Origin: Lactobacillus psittaci DSM 15354
Lineage (GTDB): Bacteria; Bacillota; Bacilli; Lactobacillales; Lactobacillaceae
Assembly (NCBI RefSeq): GCF_000425905.1
Contig: NZ_AUEI01000004.1
Location: 1-64,000, forward strand
Direction: 5' to 3'
Length of the DNA stretch: 64,000 nt
The notes under the pieces are model-generated. The model was not told the DNA's origin. It did not search any database and worked only from the letters and a program-made list of their open reading frames with translations. The number at the start of each line of letters is the position of its first letter. The stretch's first letter is position 1. The position numbers and the translations under genes were made by a program. This document shows positions 54,607 through 64,000 of this stretch, piece after piece.

Positions 54607-56034
54607 TTATGACTTAAATCGGCGCAACTTCTTCATGCGCTTCTTCTTGCCCTTCTTAAATTGCTTGCCCATACGACGCATTGCAGCTTGAGCCATTGGT
54701 GAATCCATTCCTGGAAGTCCTGCCAAAGCCTTGGTATTACCACTAGTAATCTTTTGCATCATTTCTTTTGATTGCTTAAATTGCTTAATCATGCGGTTAA
54801 CTTCCATAATTGGACGACCAGAACCTGCTGCAATTCTGCGTCTTCTTGAAGGCTTAAGCAAGTCTGGGTCTTGGCGTTCTGCTTCAGTCATTGAGTAAAC
54901 AATAGCCTTTGTGTGGGCAATTTGCTTTTCATCAATAGAAAAGTTCTTTAATTGCGGATTATTAGCCATCCCTGGTAACATCTTCATAATTTGATCAAGT
55001 GGCCCCATCTTTTGAACTTGCTCTAATTGATCAATGAAGTCGTTAAAGTCAAAGGTGTTTTCCCGCATCTTTTGGGCAACTTTTTCAGCTTCTTTGGCAT
55101 CATAATCTCTTTGGGCCTTTTCAATTAAGGTTAAAACATCCCCCATACCCAAAATTCTTGATGCCATTCTATCTGGGTAAAATCCTTCAAGTTCAGATAA
55201 TTTTTCACCTTGACCAGTAAAGAGAATTGGCTTGCCAGTAACCGCTCTAATTGAAAGTGCAGCACCACCACGAGTATCACCATCGAGCTTAGTTAAAATA
55301 ACCCCAGTAACATCAAGGCGCTTGTCAAAAGTTTCTGCAACTTGTGCACCAACTTGACCAGTCATTGCATCAACAACTAAGACGATATTATCAGGCTTGG
55401 CAACTGCTTTAACGCGCTCTAATTCTTCCATTAAAGCTTCATCAATTTCAAGTCGACCAGCGGTATCGATCAAAACATAATCATTCTTAGCTTCTTTTGC
55501 TTGAGCCAAACCATCTGCCACAATCTTTGCAACATCTTTTTCATCTTCGCTAAAGACAGGGACAGATAACTGATCACCAATTTGCTTTAACTGATCGATT
55601 GCGGCTGGACGATAAATATCACCAGCAATTAATAATGGACGAGCCTTTTCAGTATCCATCAAATACTTGGCCAATTTACCAACGGTCGTGGTTTTACCAG
55701 TACCTTGTAAACCAACCATCATGATAATCGTAGGAATATGGGGAGCCTTATTTAACTTAGCAGCTTCTTCCCCCATCATCTTAGTTAATTCGTCATTAAC
55801 AATCTTGATAATCTGTTGACCGGGAGTTAAACTACCTTGAACTTCTTGGCCTAGAGCTCTTTCCTTAATCTTTTTAATGAAGTCTTTAACAACTTTAAAA
55901 TTAACGTCAGCTTCAAGTAAGGCAAGGCGAATTTCACGACTTGCGGCGTTAATGTCAGCTTCACTAACCTTACCCTTACCGGTTAAATTTTTTAATGCTT
56001 TTTGAATTCGTTCACTTAAGTTTTCAAAAGCCAT
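54607..56034 (-). CDS. ffh: Signal recognition particle GTPase Ffh
   Basis: Binds the 4.5S/6S-like SRP RNA and signal sequences and docks to FtsY. The 475-residue protein has the N domain, G domain with GLQGTGKTTTVGKLA, DTAGR and TKLDGDTRGG, and the methionine-rich M domain (FDFNDFIDQLEQVQKMGPLD, RRRRIAAGSGRP). It follows ylxM by 5 bp, as in most Firmicutes. A basic C-terminal tail (KKGKKKRMKKLRR) may aid RNA binding. Confidence 0.97.
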   Translation of the reverse strand: MAFENLSERIQKALKNLTGKGKVSEADINAASREIRLALLEADVNFKVVKDFIKKIKERALGQEVQGSLTPGQQIIKIVNDELTKMMGEEAAKLNKAPHIPTIIMMVGLQGTGKTTTVGKLAKYLMDTEKARPLLIAGDIYRPAAIDQLKQIGDQLSVPVFSEDEKDVAKIVADGLAQAKEAKNDYVLIDTAGRLEIDEALMEELERVKAVAKPDNIVLVVDAMTGQVGAQVAETFDKRLDVTGVILTKLDGDTRGGAALSIRAVTGKPILFTGQGEKLSELEGFYPDRMASRILGMGDVLTLIEKAQRDYDAKEAEKVAQKMRENTFDFNDFIDQLEQVQKMGPLDQIMKMLPGMANNPQLKNFSIDEKQIAHTKAIVYSMTEAERQDPDLLKPSRRRRIAAGSGRPIMEVNRMIKQFKQSKEMMQKITSGNTKALAGLPGMDSPMAQAAMRRMGKQFKKGKKKRMKKLRRFKS

Positions 56035-56038
56035 CTAA

Positions 56039-56374
56039 TTATTCTCCTCTAATTAATTTTATTAACTTAGTTAAGTTATCGCGGCTTGCTTCAGGATCAC
56101 TAGCTAGCTGCTTTAAAGCCTCACTAGCTAATTGATCCATTTGCAAGTAGTCACGTTTAAGGTGAAGCTTTTTTTCATAGTTTTCCAAACTCTTACTTGA
56201 TCTACGTAAGTTATCATAAACAGCTTGCCGAGAAACACCATGATTATCAGCAATTTCACCTAATGATAAATCATCATAATAATAATCTTCAAAATAGGCC
56301 TGTTGCCCTTTCGTTAATAGTTGGCCGTAAAATGAATATAAGTCAGCCAACTCTTCGTTTTTTATCAGTTCCAT
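56039..56374 (-). CDS. ylxM: YlxM, UPF0122 helix-turn-helix protein
   Basis: A 111-residue DNA-binding-like protein of the YlxM family, with an HTH of sigma-70 region 4 type (DLSLGEIADNHGVSRQAVYDNLRR) near residue 35. It is thought to modulate SRP function or expression and is almost always upstream of ffh. No strong ribosome binding site precedes its ATG. A TATACT element is present 20 bp upstream, without a good -35. Confidence 0.93.
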   Translation of the reverse strand: MELIKNEELADLYSFYGQLLTKGQQAYFEDYYYDDLSLGEIADNHGVSRQAVYDNLRRSSKSLENYEKKLHLKRDYLQMDQLASEALKQLASDPEASRDNLTKLIKLIRGE

Positions 56375-56403
56375 TTACTTCACCAATTCATAGTATACCA
56401 AAA

Positions 56404-56433
56404 CAAAAAGCTACACTCCATGGTGTAGCTTAA
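56404..56433 (-). terminator. Terminator of the small membrane protein gene
   Basis: On the minus strand AAGCTACAC/GTGTAGCTT followed by TTTGTTTT. Confidence 0.7.
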
Positions 56434-56444
56434 TTCATAATGAC

Positions 56445-56678
56445 TTACTTAATAAAGAAATATAATCCTAAAAATAGAATAATATCCCAAAACATTTGTA
56501 GATATACTAGATACATTTTCTTTTTAGCTGCTTGACCTAATAAATAGTAGCTAGGGATAATTAAGAAAAGCACAAACAAAATTGCTATAGTTAAGTTGGC
56601 TTGTGAAACTCGCAATATCAAAAGAGCAAGTAAAAGCATGTTGACTAAATGACCAATTTGATATTGATTAATTTTCAT
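56445..56678 (-). CDS. Small membrane protein of unknown function
   Basis: A 77-residue protein with two to three hydrophobic helices (about 10-25, 29-47 and 59-76) joined by a QAAKKKMYLV loop. No family is recognised. It begins MKINQYQIGH. A TATAAT on the minus strand (56726-56731) lies about 50 bp upstream, without a good -35. It is divergent from the PAS protein gene and ends at a terminator. Real gene status is supported by start context (AGGGAAG), terminator and size. Confidence 0.6.
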   Translation of the reverse strand: MKINQYQIGHLVNMLLLALLILRVSQANLTIAILFVLFLIIPSYYLLGQAAKKKMYLVYLQMFWDIILFLGLYFFIK

Positions 56679-56819
56679 AATCTTCCCTACTTTTCCTTTA
56701 GTAAGGCCTTGTATCTCCTACTTAAATTATACTAAACTTCCACTAAAAAAGCTTTCAAATTGATTATCACAAAGAAAATCCATGAATAAATATAATGCTA
56801 AAATAAAAGTAGTTAATAA

Positions 56820-57263
56820 ATGGAAGAAGAAACTGATATGAATAAAGATATTAACTTAATTGGTGGTCATTTATCAATTGACCAATTAAATGCAATTTTT
56901 AAAACAATTCCCCAAGAATTCGATGTTTTAGACGAAAATGATACCGTTGTTTGGTCTTCAATGAATACTAATCGCATCTTTCCAAGAACCGAAGCAGATA
57001 TTGGAAAATCTGTTTTTGAAGTTCATCCTGGTCATTCACAAAAGGCTGTTAAAGCCGTGCTTAAGCAAATGCACGATGGCAAGAGAAAGTCACTTTCAAT
57101 TAATATCACCAAAAATAAAATGCCAATTAACATTTCTTTTTATAGCTTACATAATGAAGCAGGAAAATATATTGGCTGCGTTGAAGTTACCCAAGCTGTA
57201 AAAGATTATCAAGTTAAAGGGAGCAAGTGGCATAATTTGATTCAGCTATTTTTTCATAGATAA
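56820..57263 (+). CDS. PAS-domain protein of unknown role
   Basis: A 147-residue soluble protein with one PAS-like domain (FDVLDENDTVVWSS, RTEADIGKSVFEVHP, NISFYSLHNEAGKYIGCVEVTQ), as in DUF438/PAS_10 proteins that bind heme or small ligands. No kinase, HTH or cyclase domain is attached. The frame starts at ATG 56820, but ATG 56838 (MNKDINLIGG) is an alternative; neither has a strong ribosome binding site. It is monocistronic, between two divergent or convergent minus-strand genes. It could be a sensor for a partner encoded elsewhere. Confidence 0.75.
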   Translation: MEEETDMNKDINLIGGHLSIDQLNAIFKTIPQEFDVLDENDTVVWSSMNTNRIFPRTEADIGKSVFEVHPGHSQKAVKAVLKQMHDGKRKSLSINITKNKMPINISFYSLHNEAGKYIGCVEVTQAVKDYQVKGSKWHNLIQLFFHR

Positions 57264-57324
57264 TTTTTTACAATTGAATTATCACGTGCAACACTTGTGC
57301 AACAAAAATAAAATCATTAATATC

Positions 57325-57368
57325 AAAAAAGGCGTAAGATCAAGCTTTCAAGCTTGTCTACGCCTTCT
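57325..57368 (-). terminator. Terminator of pepD
   Basis: On the minus strand AAGGCGTA...CAAGCTT/AAGCTTG...TACGCCTT, a long stem followed by six T. Confidence 0.85.
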
Positions 57369-57373
57369 ATTAA

Positions 57374-58798
57374 TTATAGGTTTTTATCCATGTTGAAGGT
57401 TAACTTACTCATATTAATACTTTCAGTTAACATCTTGCCCCATAACTTTTCAGTTTGTTCACGAGTATAACGAACAGTTTCTTGATTTTCTTTAGTCAAG
57501 AATTCTGTTAGTTCTTCACCCTTCAAATCGCCAGCCTTAGCAACAACTTCTTCAATTCTTGCTCTAAAGTAACGACGCATTTCAATTAGATAATCGGTAT
57601 CAAATTGAACAAATTGTGGGTAATGACTTTCAACAGTTGCCGCTACTGCCTTGTAGAACCACCAGGCATCTTTTTGATTGAAAGTTAAGCTAGTATTCTT
57701 AAAACTTTCTTCAGTATCATTCATATTGGCAAAGAATGGAATAAATGGTGTAAAGGTTGGGCCACCAATACATAACCAGTAAATAGCCGCCTTATCTTCT
57801 GGCAAGTCATTTCTAATTTGCAAGATGTGAGCATTTTGAGTTCTGTTTAAACCAATTGGACGGTAGCGATGCTTTTCTTCATCAGTACCCTTGCCATATG
57901 GATCAAATGGAGTTTCTTGATAGTGACTACCTAAAACAAAAGTAATATCATCAGGATTAATTAATTTTTCTGCTTTGCGGATAAATGGTAAATCACCATC
58001 TTCTGGATCTTGTTCAATACTTGGATTGAAGTATCTTTGAGCATACCAAACACGACTAGTGTTGTAGTGACGATCTTTTTCATTGTAAGTACCAAAAATG
58101 TGACGGAAGTTAAAACCTTCTCGATCAACATTCAAGTGGTGCTTTTCAACGAATTCTTGGATTCCTTCACTCCACATAAAGTTATCAGAATCATTAAAGT
58201 CAACTTGTTCAATTGAAACTCGGTTTGCAGCAACTGCATAGCAATCATCGGGAATTCTTTGAGCTACCCAATGGTGACCAGTAACAATTTCCATGTACCA
58301 AACTTCATCCTTGTCACCAAACAAAACTGAGTTTCCAGCAGCAGAACCATACTTCTTAATTAATTCACCCAATAATTTAACACCATCACGGGCTGAGTCA
58401 ATATAAGGTGCTACCACATTTTGCATACAGTCTTCATCAAGACCATCAACTACCAATGGATCAAAAGCTAAAGTTCTTTCGTTACCATAAGTTGATTCAG
58501 TACAAGACATCGCAACATTCTTTTCGTTAATGCCACTTTCTTCATAGTAACCCAAGTTCTTGTAGTCTACATTTGGCACAGCTTGAGTTCTGTAGGCCCA
58601 ATCTGGTAAGTCCATTTCAAACTTGTTGAGCCACGACTTAATATGACGTCCCTTTTCACCCTTAACAGCAGGCTTAACCACAAACTTTTGTGGTGTAATT
58701 GGCAAAAAAGTATCATCATTTCTAGCAATCATAGTTGAACCATCAATTGATGCCTTTTTACCAACTAAAATAGTTGTACATGCACTTAATTCTTTCAT
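57374..58798 (-). CDS. pepD: C69-family dipeptidase
   Basis: An Ntn-hydrolase dipeptidase of about 474 residues that hydrolyses a broad range of dipeptides. It starts MKELSACTTILVGKKASIDG; Cys7 is the likely nucleophile, exposed after removal of the first six residues. The GNSVLFGDKDEVWYMEIVTGHHW and DCYAVAANRVSIEQ segments are typical. An in-frame start at 58891 would add 31 residues that lie inside ftsY; ATG 58798 has AAGGAG six bases before it. It follows ftsY by 10 bp, so it is probably in the rnc-smc-ftsY run. Confidence 0.93.
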   Translation of the reverse strand: MKELSACTTILVGKKASIDGSTMIARNDDTFLPITPQKFVVKPAVKGEKGRHIKSWLNKFEMDLPDWAYRTQAVPNVDYKNLGYYEESGINEKNVAMSCTESTYGNERTLAFDPLVVDGLDEDCMQNVVAPYIDSARDGVKLLGELIKKYGSAAGNSVLFGDKDEVWYMEIVTGHHWVAQRIPDDCYAVAANRVSIEQVDFNDSDNFMWSEGIQEFVEKHHLNVDREGFNFRHIFGTYNEKDRHYNTSRVWYAQRYFNPSIEQDPEDGDLPFIRKAEKLINPDDITFVLGSHYQETPFDPYGKGTDEEKHRYRPIGLNRTQNAHILQIRNDLPEDKAAIYWLCIGGPTFTPFIPFFANMNDTEESFKNTSLTFNQKDAWWFYKAVAATVESHYPQFVQFDTDYLIEMRRYFRARIEEVVAKAGDLKGEELTEFLTKENQETVRYTREQTEKLWGKMLTESINMSKLTFNMDKNL

Positions 58799-58808
58799 CT
58801 TTTTCTCC

Positions 58809-60122
58809 TTATACAATTCCGTGGAATAAACCAACAGCATAACTAGCTGCATCAAAATCAGCCAAATCTTCAGCTTTTTCACCAAGACCAACTAACTTAA
58901 CAGGCAATTTCATTTCATTTCTAATTGCTAAAATTACCCCACCCTTTGAAGAACCATCTAACTTAGTTAAAACAAGTCCAGTAAGCTTGGTTGTCTTGTC
59001 AAAGTCTTTGGCTTGAAGTAATGCATTTTGTCCAGTTGAACCATCTAATACTAATAAGGTTTCGCAAGGTTGATCTGGAACTAACTTTTTAATTGTCCGC
59101 TCAATTTTTTCAAGCTCTTTCATCAAGTTTTGTTTATTTTGAAGCCGGCCAGCAGTATCAACTAAAACATAATCAGCATCCTCTTCTAAACCATGTTTGA
59201 CACCATCATAAACTACACTTGCTGGATCAGCTTGAACAGGGCCTGTTACAACTTCAGTTTCAGTCCGTTTGCCCCATTCTTTAAGTTGTTCAACAGCACC
59301 AGCTCTAAAGGTATCAGCTGCAACTAACACAACCTTTTTGCCTTCTTGCTTGAATCTTTGAGCTAACTTACCAATGGTTGTTGTTTTACCAGCGCCATTA
59401 ACTCCAACAAAAAGATAAACATTAGTCTTTCCTTCGTTATAAGTTAACTTTTCAGCCGCAGCATCCCCATTTTGATCATAAATTTCAACAAGTTTTTGAA
59501 CAATTAATTTTTTGAGTTCATCGTGACTCTTGGCATTTTGCAATTTTGCTTCGTCTTTTAGTTGATCAATTAATTCTTCACTAGTTTCAAAGCCAACATC
59601 AGATTCAATTAGCAAATCTTCTAATTCGTCAAAGAAATCTTCATCAACACTTCTAAATTGGGCAAAGAAGGCATTAAGTCTAGCACCAAAGCCTTGATTT
59701 GTTTTCTTTAGGCCATTGTCATAAAGTTCTTGCTTCTTACTTTCGCTAGATTCTGCTTCAGGTTCTATTTCTTCGCCTTTTTCTTCTTCTGAGCTACTAT
59801 CTTCAACTTCTTGACTAACAGCAGTATCTACTGGTTCAGCTTCTGGCTTTGATTCAGCAACTTCTTCAGAATCAGTTTGCTCTTCTTTGCTAGAACTTAC
59901 TTCAGGCTCATTTTTTACCTCTTCAGAAGCTGAACTTTCATTTTCAGCTTCTGAAGCATCAGCATTAGTTTCAACTTCTGCCGCTTTATTTTCTTCTGAC
60001 TCTACTTCACTAGTTTCTTCAGTAACTTCTGCTTTTTCCTCTTCTAGCTTAGAAGTAGCCTGTTCAGCTTTTTCTTCATTATTACCAAATAAAGTTTTCT
60101 TGATTTTGTCAAATAATCCCAT
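58809..60122 (-). CDS. ftsY: Signal recognition particle receptor FtsY
   Basis: Membrane-associated SRP receptor GTPase. The 437-residue protein has a long acidic N-terminal A domain (to about 135, mostly Glu, Ser, Ala and Val repeats), the N domain, and the G domain with GVNGAGKTTTIGKLA, VDTAGRLQNK and TKLDGSSKGG. Its ATG overlaps the smc stop (TAATG), so translation is coupled. The order rnc-smc-ftsY is conserved in Firmicutes. Confidence 0.97.
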   Translation of the reverse strand: MGLFDKIKKTLFGNNEEKAEQATSKLEEEKAEVTEETSEVESEENKAAEVETNADASEAENESSASEEVKNEPEVSSSKEEQTDSEEVAESKPEAEPVDTAVSQEVEDSSSEEEKGEEIEPEAESSESKKQELYDNGLKKTNQGFGARLNAFFAQFRSVDEDFFDELEDLLIESDVGFETSEELIDQLKDEAKLQNAKSHDELKKLIVQKLVEIYDQNGDAAAEKLTYNEGKTNVYLFVGVNGAGKTTTIGKLAQRFKQEGKKVVLVAADTFRAGAVEQLKEWGKRTETEVVTGPVQADPASVVYDGVKHGLEEDADYVLVDTAGRLQNKQNLMKELEKIERTIKKLVPDQPCETLLVLDGSTGQNALLQAKDFDKTTKLTGLVLTKLDGSSKGGVILAIRNEMKLPVKLVGLGEKAEDLADFDAASYAVGLFHGIV

Positions 60123-63100
60123 TAACTCACCTCATCCTTTATTTCTTTTAATGATACCGACAATACTTGAGAAACGCCAGATTCTTGCATAACCACTCCA
60201 TAAAGTTGGTCTGCTTTTTCCATCGTTCCTCGTCTATGAGTAATCACAATAAATTGCGTATGCATATCATAATGATGTAAAAACTTGGCGAAACGCGTTA
60301 CGTTAGCATCATCAAGAGCAGCCTCAACTTCGTCGAGGATACAAAATGGTACTGGATTTACTTGCAAAATTGCAAAAAGCAAAGTTATCGCCGTTAAGGC
60401 CCTTTCTCCCCCTGATAAAAGTGACAAGCGTTGCAATTTCTTACCAGGTGGCTGAGCAATAATTTCAATTCCAGTTTCTAGCAAGTTATCACTGTCTGTT
60501 AAGACTAACTTAGCGTTTCCTCCACCAAAAACAACCGGAAAGATTTGGCTAAAACTCTTAGCAATTTTTTCAAAGCTAGACTTAAAGCGGCGTTTAACTT
60601 CTTCATCAAGACTAGTCATTGACTTCTCAATATCTTCTTTTGCCTTTAATAAATCATCTTGTTGCTTAGTCAAAAAGTCATAACGCTGTTTAACTTCATC
60701 ATATTCAGCAATTGCTGACAAGTTAACTGGACCAATATCATCTAAACTCATTTGATGAAGTTTAACTTGCTTTTTCAGTTTTGCCTGATTTTCAGCTGTA
60801 TTTTCAAGTTTTGATTGTTTTAAAGCTAATTCATAGCTGAGTTGATATTCATCACGTAATTTATCTAGATTTTGCTTCATTTTTGTTTTTACTTGAGCAA
60901 GTTCAATTGAATATTGTTCTTGTTCACTAGCAGCATCTTTACGCAAATCATAATTTCTAGTAAAAGTAGCATCAAGTTGGCTAATTTGAGCATCTAATTG
61001 ACCTAGTTTGGCACTTAAAGCCTTCATTTGCTCTTGGACCTGCTCTTTTTGACTAGTCAATTTTTCAACTTCTGCTTTGGCTTCTTTACGCTGACTTTCA
61101 GATAATTCAGCGCTTGAACTTAAATTAGCTAATTTAGTTTCTAAGTTCTTAGTTTGCGTTTGATTTAGCTTAATTTGACTATCAGCTTCTGCAAGTTTTG
61201 ATTCTAAGTTAGCTTTTTTCGTCTTCAAAACTGCAAGTTGCGGATTCAAATCACTAAGTTTGGCTTGGACTTCTTTATTCAAGTTATCAAAATCAGCAAT
61301 TTGTCGCTTCTTTTCACTAATTTCTTCTTTTTTCTTTGCAAGCTCATCAGTCAAACTAGTTTGCTTGCTCTTTTTGGTGGCAAGCTCAGCTTGAAGATTA
61401 AGGATTTCTTTAGCTTTTTCATCAACCCGGGCTTGATACATCTTTTGAGCGTCACGATAGCGTTTAACTTCTTGCTCTTTATTTTGATAACTAATTGCTA
61501 AACTGGTGACATCTTGGCTTACTGCCTGCAATTTATTATTTTGTTCTGTAAAGTTATCTTGGCAAGTTGTCAATTCAGTTTGTAAATCAACAATAGCTGC
61601 CTTAATTTGGTCAACTTTTGCTTGGTCTGCTTCTAATATCTTACTTAATTTTGAAATCTCACTTGCAATTTGAAGTGGAGAATTATTTTTTTGATTCTTA
61701 GCCCCACCTGACATTGAACCACCTGGTGAAATTACGTCACCATCAAGAGTTACAACTCGGTAGCGGTAAACTCTTGAGTTAATTTTCATGGCATTGTCAA
61801 TTGTATCAGCGATAATAACAGAACCAAGCAAGTAATCGACTGCATTGGTGATATCTTCGGGTGTTTTAGTTTGAACTAAATCAGCGGCTACACCAATAAA
61901 GCCAGGCATTGCCTTCAAAGTTGTCACAGTTGATGCTGGTATTTTGTTAACTCGTAATCCATCTAGTGGCAAGAACGTTGCACGACCACTTCTTCTTTGC
62001 TTTAAGGTCATAATTGCATTTCGAGCATCAGCTTTTGTTTTAGTTACTAAATCTTGAACGCCACCACCTAATGCTGTTGTCAATGCTGCTTCTAGTTCTG
62101 CTGGGAATTGCAATAATTCACCAACTACCCCAATAACGCCAGGATAATCATTAAGGTTGTTCAAGATATTTCTAACGCCATAGTAATAACCCTCATGACG
62201 TTTTTGAATATTGGCTAAAGCTTCTTTTTTAGCCTTAATGGCTTGAACGTGCTGACTTGCAGTTTGTAAGTCGGTATTTTGAAGTTTAACCTTGGCAGTT
62301 AAATCTGCTAAACGCTCCTTTAAAGCATTGACTTTTGCTTCAAGATTTTTACGTTCACTGTTAGCAGCTTTACCTTGCTCTTGTAACTCCTTTAATTCAG
62401 CTTCACCTTTTGCCAAATCTTTTGAAACGTTATCTAGCTCTGGATTACTAGTATTTTGCAGACGCTTTAATTCATTATTAAGGTGAACTAAATCATTATT
62501 ATTGGTTGTTTCAGCTTGCAAGCCTTCAATGTATTCATTTCTTAAATCTTCAAGCTCTTTACTTAAAGTTTCAGGATCTACATTTAAGGTCTGCATCAAC
62601 TGCTTCTTAGTTGAAATCAGTGAATCATATTCTTTTGAAAGCTGATCCTGCTCTTTTTTAATAGCTTTAGTATGCTCTGTTAGCTTAACTAAACTAATTT
62701 TAAGCTCGCTTAGCTGATCTTGGTATTCTTTCTTAGTTGCATCATTATATTGATCAGATTGTTCCGCAACTTGCAAATTAGTATTTAAATTAGAAATCTT
62801 TTGGGTTAATTGTAAGAGTTGCTCTTGCAGTTGCTCTTTTTCTTTATTTGCTTGATTTAGTTGATTTTTCTTTTGTGCCAGTTCACCTTGCGTTCTTTGC
62901 ACTTCATTATCAAGCTTACTCAAAATATTCTGGCTTTTAGCAGACTTTTTGGTTAAATCTGCTCTTTTTAGTTCTAAATCTTCAATTTCAAAAGCTAGTA
63001 AGGTCTTTAAGGCTTCATCAAGGCCTCTTTTTTGGAATTTATATTCTTTGGCTAAACTGCTTTGTTCATGTAATGGCTCAACTCTACCCTTAAGTTCATT

Positions 63101-63685
63101 AACTAAATCATTAATTCTAATTAAATTATCAGTCGTCTTTTCTAGTTCATGCTGAGCAGTTTGCTTTTGTTCTTTGAAACGTAGAACACCAGCTGCTTCT
63201 TCAAAAATAAGACGACGATTCTCAGGTCGGGAATTTAAAATTTCATCAACCTTACCTTGGGAAATGATTGCCAAACTATCCTGTGAAATACCTGAATCCA
63301 TGAATAACGCATGGACATCCTTTAAACGAACAGTCTGATTATTAATTAAATATTCACTGTCACCTGAACGTAAAATTCTCCGGGCAACTGTCACCCGATC
63401 AGCATCAACTTGAAGACTACGGTCCTTGTTATCAAAGCACATCTCAACTTCCGCATGATTCATCGGTGCCCGAAATTGGCTTCCCGCAAAAATTACGTCT
63501 TTCATGTTAGTACCACGTAAGGACTTGGCACTTGATTCACCCATTACCCAGCGAATTGCTTCGGTAATATTACTTTTACCACTACCATTTGGTCCAACGA
63601 TACCAGTAATTCCTTTACCAAATTCAATTTTGGTCTTCTCAGCAAAAGATTTAAACCCAGTAAGGGTAAGTTCAGTTAATGGCAC
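60122..63685 (-). CDS. smc: Chromosome partition protein SMC
   Basis: Condensin ATPase that organises and segregates the chromosome. The 1187-residue protein has Walker A GPNGSGKSN at 31-39, two long coiled coils (about 170-500 and 680-1020), a hinge near 515-640 (GVIGVVGELLQFP, GGSMSGGAKN after it) and the C-terminal head with LSGGERALTAI and Walker B CILDEVEAALDD. It is nine bases after rnc and overlaps ftsY. Confidence 0.98.
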   Translation of the reverse strand: MPLTELTLTGFKSFAEKTKIEFGKGITGIVGPNGSGKSNITEAIRWVMGESSAKSLRGTNMKDVIFAGSQFRAPMNHAEVEMCFDNKDRSLQVDADRVTVARRILRSGDSEYLINNQTVRLKDVHALFMDSGISQDSLAIISQGKVDEILNSRPENRRLIFEEAAGVLRFKEQKQTAQHELEKTTDNLIRINDLVNELKGRVEPLHEQSSLAKEYKFQKRGLDEALKTLLAFEIEDLELKRADLTKKSAKSQNILSKLDNEVQRTQGELAQKKNQLNQANKEKEQLQEQLLQLTQKISNLNTNLQVAEQSDQYNDATKKEYQDQLSELKISLVKLTEHTKAIKKEQDQLSKEYDSLISTKKQLMQTLNVDPETLSKELEDLRNEYIEGLQAETTNNNDLVHLNNELKRLQNTSNPELDNVSKDLAKGEAELKELQEQGKAANSERKNLEAKVNALKERLADLTAKVKLQNTDLQTASQHVQAIKAKKEALANIQKRHEGYYYGVRNILNNLNDYPGVIGVVGELLQFPAELEAALTTALGGGVQDLVTKTKADARNAIMTLKQRRSGRATFLPLDGLRVNKIPASTVTTLKAMPGFIGVAADLVQTKTPEDITNAVDYLLGSVIIADTIDNAMKINSRVYRYRVVTLDGDVISPGGSMSGGAKNQKNNSPLQIASEISKLSKILEADQAKVDQIKAAIVDLQTELTTCQDNFTEQNNKLQAVSQDVTSLAISYQNKEQEVKRYRDAQKMYQARVDEKAKEILNLQAELATKKSKQTSLTDELAKKKEEISEKKRQIADFDNLNKEVQAKLSDLNPQLAVLKTKKANLESKLAEADSQIKLNQTQTKNLETKLANLSSSAELSESQRKEAKAEVEKLTSQKEQVQEQMKALSAKLGQLDAQISQLDATFTRNYDLRKDAASEQEQYSIELAQVKTKMKQNLDKLRDEYQLSYELALKQSKLENTAENQAKLKKQVKLHQMSLDDIGPVNLSAIAEYDEVKQRYDFLTKQQDDLLKAKEDIEKSMTSLDEEVKRRFKSSFEKIAKSFSQIFPVVFGGGNAKLVLTDSDNLLETGIEIIAQPPGKKLQRLSLLSGGERALTAITLLFAILQVNPVPFCILDEVEAALDDANVTRFAKFLHHYDMHTQFIVITHRRGTMEKADQLYGVVMQESGVSQVLSVSLKEIKDEVS

Positions 63686-63694
63686 TGTTACACC

Positions 63695-64000
63695 TTATTC
63701 CTTTTCATATTTTGTTAAAGCAACCTTAGCTGCGACTTGCTCAGCTGCTTTTTTGTTGTGGCCTTCACCTTCAGATATTTTTTTATCTTCTACATATAAA
63801 GCAACTTTAAAATTAGATGGTTGCTTAGTTTCTTCAAGTACTTGATATTCTATCTTAATTGGACCATCAACTTGAAGCAATTCTTGCAAATCTGTCTTAT
63901 AATCACGCGAGTCAGTAAACTCACCTGAATCAATTAATGGATAAACTGTCAGTTGTAAGAAACTTTCGACTGCTTCCATCCCTTGGTCTAAAAACAATGC
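63695..64000 (-). CDS. rnc: Ribonuclease III, partial (3' part; 5' end beyond the window)
   Basis: C-terminal portion of RNase III, which cuts double-stranded RNA in rRNA and mRNA processing. The visible 100 residues begin at the end of the catalytic domain (AVESFLQLTVYPLID) and include the double-stranded RNA-binding domain (DYKTDLQELLQ, KVALYVEDKKISEGEGHNKKAAEQ). The nuclease signature lies beyond the window edge. The neighbour smc is the usual partner. Confidence 0.92.
   Translation of the reverse strand, partial: ALFLDQGMEAVESFLQLTVYPLIDSGEFTDSRDYKTDLQELLQVDGPIKIEYQVLEETKQPSNFKVALYVEDKKISEGEGHNKKAAEQVAAKVALTKYEKE

Noticed and set aside
1-64000. CRISPR array, insertion sequence, prophage or rRNA genes
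   Set aside because: No regularly spaced direct repeats, transposase, integrase, phage structural genes or rRNA sequence were seen on either strand.

Overview
The window looks like a chromosomal segment of a low-GC Gram-positive lactic acid bacterium, most likely Lactobacillus of the johnsonii/gasseri group. The evidence is the AT-rich sequence, strong GGAGG-type ribosome binding sites, PolC, a CIRCE-controlled hrcA-grpE-dnaK-dnaJ locus, a Gram-positive SOS box, a sucrose PTS locus and a C69 dipeptidase. The species guess is from memory of such genomes and was not checked. No insertion sequence, prophage, CRISPR array or rRNA operon was found; there is one tRNA gene.

Layout. 1-6.2 kb is accessory: two overlapping paralogous amino acid permeases, a DUF554 membrane protein, a secreted beta-helix-like protein of unknown function, tRNA-Ser(CGA) and a PAP2 phosphatase. 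About 430 bp without genes follow (6160-6594), carrying nested inverted repeats. 6.6-10.4 kb holds a DegV protein, a DUF1836 putative regulator and a P-type ATPase resembling proton pumps. From 10.4 to 40 kb nearly everything is on the minus strand and is core machinery. In transcription order within each block: lepA-srtA-recJ-apt; hrcA-grpE-dnaK-dnaJ (heat shock); rimP-nusA-rnpM-ylxQ-infB-rbfA-truB-ribF (transcription, translation initiation, tRNA modification, flavin); pyrH-frr-uppS-cdsA-rseP-proS-polC (ribosome recycling, envelope lipid precursors, replication); rpsB-tsf.

40-46 kb holds a methyltransferase/GIY-YIG fusion, a PlsC-like acyltransferase, a heterodimeric ABC exporter and two small conserved genes beside lexA. 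46.7-51.4 kb is a sucrose locus: a PTS transporter divergent from scrB-scrR, with two near-identical operators that each cover a promoter -35. 51.4-52.4 kb is the least explained part: a strong promoter, two minigenes (8 and 5 codons), a 40-residue very basic protein and an orphan membrane protein. 52.5-64 kb returns to core minus-strand genes: ylxM-ffh, rpsP-rimM-trmD, rplS with its own promoter and L19 leader, two small unknown genes, and rnc(partial)-smc-ftsY-pepD.

No complete novel multi-gene system is evident. The best leads are the 51.4-51.8 kb small-ORF transcript, the secreted beta-helix protein, the terminator in the rimP-nusA leader, the rpsB leader with two alternative helices, and the structured gene-free region at 6.2-6.6 kb.
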